A stretch of 64,000 nucleotides of DNA from Clostridia bacterium. Lineage in GTDB: Bacteria > Bacillota > Clostridia > Christensenellales > Borkfalkiaceae. Positions 59,814 to 64,000 of this stretch are shown piece by piece (positions within the stretch are counted from its first letter, which is position 1; each line of letters opens with the position of its first letter). Below the pieces are notes generated by a model. The model was not told the DNA's origin, made no database searches, and saw only the letters and a list, made by a program, of their open reading frames with translations. The DNA lies in the NCBI GenBank assembly GCA_017397305.1, contig JAFQJB010000009.1, positions 1 through 64,000 of the forward strand, written 5' to 3'. The translations under genes were made by a program, and so were the position numbers.

Positions 59814-60968
59814 TTATTTTTTTATAAGTTCTGCCTTGTATCTCATAACGTCGGTACCGTTATGGCAGTTGAGGATAGAGAACTTGTTTGAAGATAAAAT
59901 GTTGGGTTGTTTTTCGGTATCTTCTGGGATAATCGCGTTATAGTGGTTGCCCCAAGGCTTGCCGTCTACGTAACAAATTTCGGGCTCTGACCAATTTACA
60001 AGGTCTTTTGAGGTTGAAATTTGCATTACCTTGCCTTTACGGTCAAGACCTGGGATTTGCTCTTGCATACATTTTGCAATGGGCTTAGAAGTCATAATAT
60101 ACATCTTTTCCACTTCGCTATAAACAACTCTCGGGTGCCAGCAGTCTTTCAAAATTACCGACTCTTTACCGAGATTGCCCGCTTCTTCCCACTTGCCGTT
60201 ATAATACTTAACAAAGTCGCCCATAACGCCATCCGTACGTTTACGGCAACGCGCAATGTGTGCGTCGCAAGAAATCCATGCTTCCTTAAACGTGGTTTTT
60301 GTCATATCGAGTGTGATAATATCGTAAAGCAAGTAAATATATTCACCGTCGGGTTCGATAAACATACAGAAGTCACCGCTACCAAGCTTGATAACTCCGT
60401 TCTTTTGCCCGATAACGTTGCCCGCGCCGGGATTATAAAGTTCGGTCAAAGCAACCTCTTCCCCCGTCAAAACCCAGCGGTCGAAGAACCAGTTTTTACC
60501 CTCGTCATCCGAGTGCATAAGTCCAACGTGGCGGAAATCGGAGTCAAGTTTTGGGGTGTTGCATAGCCCGTACGCATCATAAGCCGTGCCCTTGCCGTTC
60601 CAACCCGTTTCGTTGTGGAACCAGCAGAAGAACCTATGCGTATTGGGGCAAATATAAAGACCGAACGGCCAAATACTACCTCTTGGTAAAATTCCTTCGG
60701 GGTATCTTACGCCATCGTACGCGTGTTCAGCATGGCCAACACAGAAGTTTGTATTGATAGGCCAAGCCTCTTTCATATCGTCAAGGCAAGTACCCGAAAA
60801 CATACCGATGTGTCCCATATGCGAGTGTCCGCTCATTGCCCAAAGTTTACCGTCTACGTCGCGGTACATAGGCGTGGTGCCGTCTTGGAAAACACCGACT
60901 TTATTCATAAAGGGCGATTCCATTTCTTCGCTAATTTTAAGCTCGTATTTATCAAAGAATTTACTCAT
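59814..60968 (-). CDS. Beta-propeller (sialidase/GH-like) protein
   Basis: 384 aa, no signal peptide. Blade-type motifs: MHSDDEGKNWFFDRWVLTG (Asp-box-like SxDxGxxW), DGEYIYLLYD, VVYSEVEKMYIMTS and ISTSKDLVNWSEPEICY. Many conserved Trp, His and acidic residues fit a sugar-binding site. Exact GH family not recognised. First gene of an operon with the SGNH esterase; AAGGAG precedes ATG. Confidence 0.75.
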   Translation of the reverse strand: MSKFFDKYELKISEEMESPFMNKVGVFQDGTTPMYRDVDGKLWAMSGHSHMGHIGMFSGTCLDDMKEAWPINTNFCVGHAEHAYDGVRYPEGILPRGSIWPFGLYICPNTHRFFCWFHNETGWNGKGTAYDAYGLCNTPKLDSDFRHVGLMHSDDEGKNWFFDRWVLTGEEVALTELYNPGAGNVIGQKNGVIKLGSGDFCMFIEPDGEYIYLLYDIITLDMTKTTFKEAWISCDAHIARCRKRTDGVMGDFVKYYNGKWEEAGNLGKESVILKDCWHPRVVYSEVEKMYIMTSKPIAKCMQEQIPGLDRKGKVMQISTSKDLVNWSEPEICYVDGKPWGNHYNAIIPEDTEKQPNILSSNKFSILNCHNGTDVMRYKAELIKK

Positions 60969-61039
60969 GGTTTTCTCCTTACTTTTCTTCTCGTTTATTA
61001 TATCACATTTACTTCAAATTGTTAGAAAATTTTTTATAA

Positions 61040-61582
61040 CTATTCGGTAAAAGTTGTACTATTTTTAAGTAAAAAATAAAAATGCGTGTCGCTTTCCTCA
61101 AATTTACTAAATCCCAACTTTTCTATAAGCCGTTTAGACGGAATGTTTTGCTTAAAACACTTGGTTTTGAGCGCTTTTACTTTTAGTTGGTTAAAAGCAT
61201 AATCTTTAAGTGCGTTCGCTCCTTCATACGCAAAGCCTTGCCCTTGATAGTCTTTACTTAGTCGAAAACCCATTTCAGCGCTTTGGTCTTCATTAAAGTT
61301 ATAAAGCACAAGTTCGCCTATCATTTTCCCGTCATGTCTTATTGCAAACGAATATTCTTCCTTTTTTTCTTTCAAAGATTGCATAAAGCAATAAAAATAC
61401 TCGGGGGTGGGTGCATTTTCCCCTAAATCTTCCCTATAATCGTACCCCCACCACCGATTTAACTGCTCGTCGGTGTAAAGGTCGAAATAGGCTTGTTTAT
61501 CCTTTTCGGTAATATCGTCTATAATTAGTCTAGGGGTTTTAATTTTTATTGGCGGGGTGATTTTGTCAAAAATTTTTTCCAT
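61040..61582 (-). CDS. GNAT family N-acetyltransferase (RimJ/RimL-like)
   Basis: 180 aa. TPRLIIDDITEKDKQAYFDL at the start, IGELVLYNFNEDQSAEMGFR in the middle, and the acetyl-CoA loop LSKDYQGQGFAYEGANALKD, then KCFKQNIPSKRLIEKLGF. Typical of the RimJ/RimL subfamily that acetylates protein N-termini or small amines. Substrate unknown. Confidence 0.88.
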   Translation of the reverse strand: MEKIFDKITPPIKIKTPRLIIDDITEKDKQAYFDLYTDEQLNRWWGYDYREDLGENAPTPEYFYCFMQSLKEKKEEYSFAIRHDGKMIGELVLYNFNEDQSAEMGFRLSKDYQGQGFAYEGANALKDYAFNQLKVKALKTKCFKQNIPSKRLIEKLGFSKFEESDTHFYFLLKNSTTFTE

Positions 61583-61622
61583 TTATAAAACAAAAGGGGC
61601 GCAATCGCCCCTTTATCCTTTT

Positions 61623-62528
61623 TTATTTGTTGGTGCTTTTAAGCACTTCTAAAAGTTCGCTAAGCCTATCAAGGTCGTCACGGGTATAATAATCGATATA
61701 TATTCTACCCTTTTTGTCATTTCCGATTGCATTAACCTTGGTGCCGAACACCCTTTGCATATCCGAAATAAGTTCTTTAAGTTCGGCTGAAAGTTCCATC
61801 TTAACCTTTTTCTTAACCTTTTCTTCGGGGGGTGCAAAGTATTCCTTTACCTTCTTTTCCACGTCCCTTACCGAGAGACCGCCCTTTACAACCTCTTCAG
61901 CAATCTTCACTTGGTCGTATTGAGGAATGGATATAAGCGCCCTAGCATGACCTGCCGATAGAGTGCCGTTTGCAACCATTTTAATAACTTCTTGCGAAAG
62001 GGTTAATAGGCGGAGAGTGTTTGCTATTGCAGGACGAGATTTGCCGATTCTATCCGCCAAATCTTCTTGCGTCATTCCATAGTCGTTCATAAGCGAACGC
62101 ATCGCCGTAGCGGCTTCTATGGGGTTTAAGTCCTCTCTTTGCAAGTTCTCGATAAGCGAAATTTCTTTGATTTGCTTTTCGTCGTAATTTTTAACGATAA
62201 CGGGAATTTTATTTAGTCCCGCAATCTTACTTGCACGGAAACGGCGTTCACCCGCAATAATCATAAACCTATCGCCACTCTTGTTGACGATAATTGGCAT
62301 AATTACGCCGTGCTTTTTGATTGAATCGGCAAGTTCGTTAAGTGCCGTTTCGTCGAAAACTTTACGGGGCTGGTTGGGGTTTGCGAATACCGAACTAATC
62401 TCTATCTCTGTAACCCCCTCTCCCTTTGCTCTCGGTTCTTCGTCAAACAGCAAGCTCTTGCCGTAATCTTCCTCGGTCTCCGAAAAAAGCGCGGATAATC
62501 CTTTTCCTAATCCTCTCGTTGGTTTCAT
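61623..62528 (-). CDS. parB: Chromosome partitioning protein ParB (Spo0J)
   Basis: 301 aa. N-terminal RGLGKGLSALFSE; ISSVFANPNQPRKVFDE; the CTP-binding GERRFRASK block; then helix-turn-helix MTQEDLADRIGKSRPAIANT and the C-terminal dimerisation region. Binds parS and slides as a CTP-dependent clamp. 21 nt downstream of parA. No parS site (TGTTTCACGTGAAACA) was noticed in the window. Confidence 0.95.
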   Translation of the reverse strand: MKPTRGLGKGLSALFSETEEDYGKSLLFDEEPRAKGEGVTEIEISSVFANPNQPRKVFDETALNELADSIKKHGVIMPIIVNKSGDRFMIIAGERRFRASKIAGLNKIPVIVKNYDEKQIKEISLIENLQREDLNPIEAATAMRSLMNDYGMTQEDLADRIGKSRPAIANTLRLLTLSQEVIKMVANGTLSAGHARALISIPQYDQVKIAEEVVKGGLSVRDVEKKVKEYFAPPEEKVKKKVKMELSAELKELISDMQRVFGTKVNAIGNDKKGRIYIDYYTRDDLDRLSELLEVLKSTNK

Positions 62529-62549
62529 AAAATAACTTTCTCCAATCGT

Positions 62550-63335
62550 TTATTTTTCTGCTGATTTCTTTGCGGGTTGACGCGAAAGAAATTCTTCGGT
62601 TAACGCAAGGTATGCTTTTGCGCCCGAACATCTAGTATCGTGTAGCATAATGGGTACGCCGTGACTTGGCGCCTCAGCCAAGCGAATGTTACGCGGAATT
62701 GCCGTGTCGTAAACCCTCTTACCAAAGAACTTTCTTATCTCGGCGGAAATTTGGCGGGAAATTATCGCACGGTTATCACTCATTGTAAGGATAACACCCT
62801 CGATTTTAAGCGACGGGTTAAGGTGCTTAACAACAAGTTTAATAGTGTTCATAAGCTGACTAAGTCCCTCTAGCGCGTAGTATTCGCTCTGTATGGGGAT
62901 AATCACCGTGTCCGCTGCCGCAAGCGCGTTTATGGTAAGAAGCCCAAGCGACGGGGGGCAGTCTATGGTGACGAAATCGTAACTCTTTTTGGCTTTTTCG
63001 AGCACTCTTTTTAGAACGTGTTCCCTATCCTTAATGTAAACTAATTCCACTTCCGCACCCGCTAGGTCGATGTTTGACGGAAGAATGTCGAGGTTGTCGA
63101 CACAGGTCTTTACCACTGCGTCCTCGATTGCCATTTCGTCTATCATAACGTTATAGACGGAATTTTTAACCTCGCTTTTAGCAAACCCAAGCCCGCTCGT
63201 TGCATTGCCTTGCGGGTCAAGGTCTACCACCAAACATTTATAGCCCTTGCTTGCCAGATATGCCGACATGTTAACACACGTCGTTGTTTTGCCAACACCA
63301 CCTTTTTGGTTTGAAAAAGCAATAATTTTTCCCAT
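62550..63335 (-). CDS. parA: Chromosome partitioning ATPase ParA (Soj)
   Basis: 261 aa. Deviant Walker A KGGVGKTT near residues 11-18, DLDPQGNATSGLG, and VTIDCPPSLGLLTINAL (Walker B region). Nucleoid-bound ATPase that moves ParB-parS complexes. AGGAGA precedes ATG. Follows ftsH rather than the common gid genes. Confidence 0.96.
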   Translation of the reverse strand: MGKIIAFSNQKGGVGKTTTCVNMSAYLASKGYKCLVVDLDPQGNATSGLGFAKSEVKNSVYNVMIDEMAIEDAVVKTCVDNLDILPSNIDLAGAEVELVYIKDREHVLKRVLEKAKKSYDFVTIDCPPSLGLLTINALAAADTVIIPIQSEYYALEGLSQLMNTIKLVVKHLNPSLKIEGVILTMSDNRAIISRQISAEIRKFFGKRVYDTAIPRNIRLAEAPSHGVPIMLHDTRCSGAKAYLALTEEFLSRQPAKKSAEK

Positions 63336-63378
63336 AATCTTCTCCTCTTGTACCGATAAATTGCTCTTTTAGAGTTTT

Positions 63379-64000
63379 CTACTCTTGCGGTTTTTGGTCT
63401 TGTTCGTTTTCTTTTTGTTCTGTTTCCTCGTTAGAATCTTTTTTCTCTTCGGGAATTATAGTTTTGTTTGCCTTTCTAGTGAACGGGTTTTCCGAAAGAG
63501 TTCTTTCGTTCTCGTCCATAAAAGCCATAATTTCTTCAACACTCTTGCCTTCCATAAGCATTTCAACTTCTTCAGCAAAGATGGTTTCTCTTTCCACCAA
63601 AAGCCTTGCCATATTGTCTAAAAGATGCTTATTATCAGCCAAAAGTTTTCTTGCCTTTTGCAAGCTCTCGTCAATAATACGTCTAATTTCTTGGTCGATT
63701 ATGCCCGCAGTTTCTTCGCTGTATGAAACGTGTGAAGCCATATCCCTACCGATAAATACTTCCTTGTCGGAGCCGTATGAGATTGGCCCAACCTTTTCGC
63801 TCATACCCCACTCGGTAACCATAAGCCTTGCGCGTTTGGTAACCGCCTGTATGTCGCCGGACGCACCCGCGGATATATCTTTAATGATAAGTTCTTCAGC
63901 AACCCTACCACCGAGCGTCATAACGATATCGTCAAGCAGTTTTGCCTTGGTTAAGTGGTTATCGTCACTATCGGGACGAGTCATAGTATAGCCCGCCGCT
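63379..64000 (-). CDS. ftsH: ATP-dependent zinc metalloprotease FtsH, C-terminal part (partial)
   Basis: About 207 residues are seen; the gene continues beyond the right edge. The frame runs in from SGGYTMTRPDSDDNHLTK, then TLGGRVAEELII, SAGASGDIQAVTKRARLMV (third zinc-ligand Asp probably here) and the peptidase helices. It ends in a charged Glu/Lys/Gln-rich tail typical of FtsH. AAA domain and HExGH motif lie outside. Membrane protease for misfolded and regulatory proteins. 43 nt before parA. Confidence 0.95.
   Translation of the reverse strand, partial: AAGYTMTRPDSDDNHLTKAKLLDDIVMTLGGRVAEELIIKDISAGASGDIQAVTKRARLMVTEWGMSEKVGPISYGSDKEVFIGRDMASHVSYSEETAGIIDQEIRRIIDESLQKARKLLADNKHLLDNMARLLVERETIFAEEVEMLMEGKSVEEIMAFMDENERTLSENPFTRKANKTIIPEEKKDSNEETEQKENEQDQKPQE

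Noticed and set aside
61583..63378. parS sites near parAB
   Set aside because: No match to TGTTTCACGTGAAACA was noticed; sites may lie outside the window.

Overview
The window looks like a chromosomal segment of a low-GC Gram-positive bacterium (Bacillota, Clostridia-like; probably an uncultured gut lineage). Evidence: AGGAGG-type ribosome sites, textbook sigma-A promoters with 17-nt spacers, T-tailed terminators, coat-F-like spore proteins, GTP-type PEP carboxykinase, a preQ1-I riboswitch before queT, and many small carbohydrate-scavenging clusters under AraC regulators. The lineage is inferred, not demonstrated.

Layout. 0-3.2 kb: 5' end of a 16S rRNA gene (minus) with tandem promoters and an unusually long V1 region, then a BspA-like leucine-rich-repeat lipoprotein. 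3.5-9 kb: mnmA, a CNNM/CorC membrane protein, tRNA-Arg, maf, a Rho-N-like small protein behind a structured leader, purC. 9-16.3 kb: Gfo/Idh oxidoreductase, AraC regulator and SGNH-type esterase; then an operon lrp - aminotransferase - glf - GT4. 16.4-24.2 kb: small proteins, queT, coat-F pair, MFS, MATE/AraC, glycosidase/AraC. 24.4-31 kb: operon of two paralogous unknown proteins, an ASRT-like protein, a phosphotriesterase-like hydrolase and an M24-fold protein; then a lipoprotein. 31-45 kb: pckG, a DUF4838-type glycosidase, a NahK-like kinase, a nucleoside hydrolase, a CapD/PglF-type dehydratase, MgtC, DegV and a PlsC-like acyltransferase. 45-55.5 kb: a second structured leader with a small ORF, two XRE regulators, YwaF, an ECF S component, then a defence island (type III restriction-modification plus a two-gene CD-NTase/SLATT CBASS). 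55.6-64 kb: tRNA-Leu, polA-coaE, SGNH hydrolase with a beta-propeller protein, GNAT, parA-parB, and the C-terminus of ftsH.

The most distinctive content is intergenic. Four arrays of short, mutually different hairpins are joined by a 9-nt linker (AGTTATATT/AGTGATATT) that changes to its reverse complement at the array midpoint. The arrays lie where intrinsic terminators are expected, bracketed by terminator-like inverted repeats that differ from copy to copy. One of them carries a four-helix-bundle (S23/Avd-like) gene and a second unknown gene. Both tRNA genes are followed by a hairpin-rich segment of about 150-170 bp ending in a second copy of the tRNA 3' end. A further family of about 108 bp (TTTGACG...CGTCAAA ends) sits at the 3' side of purC, the M24 gene and mgtC. 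Two unrelated small genes share a promoter - long hairpin - antiterminator/terminator - RBS leader that looks like an undescribed riboregulator.

Coordinates come from reading by eye; promoters and structures were not computed. Gene families are assigned from recognised motifs, without database search.
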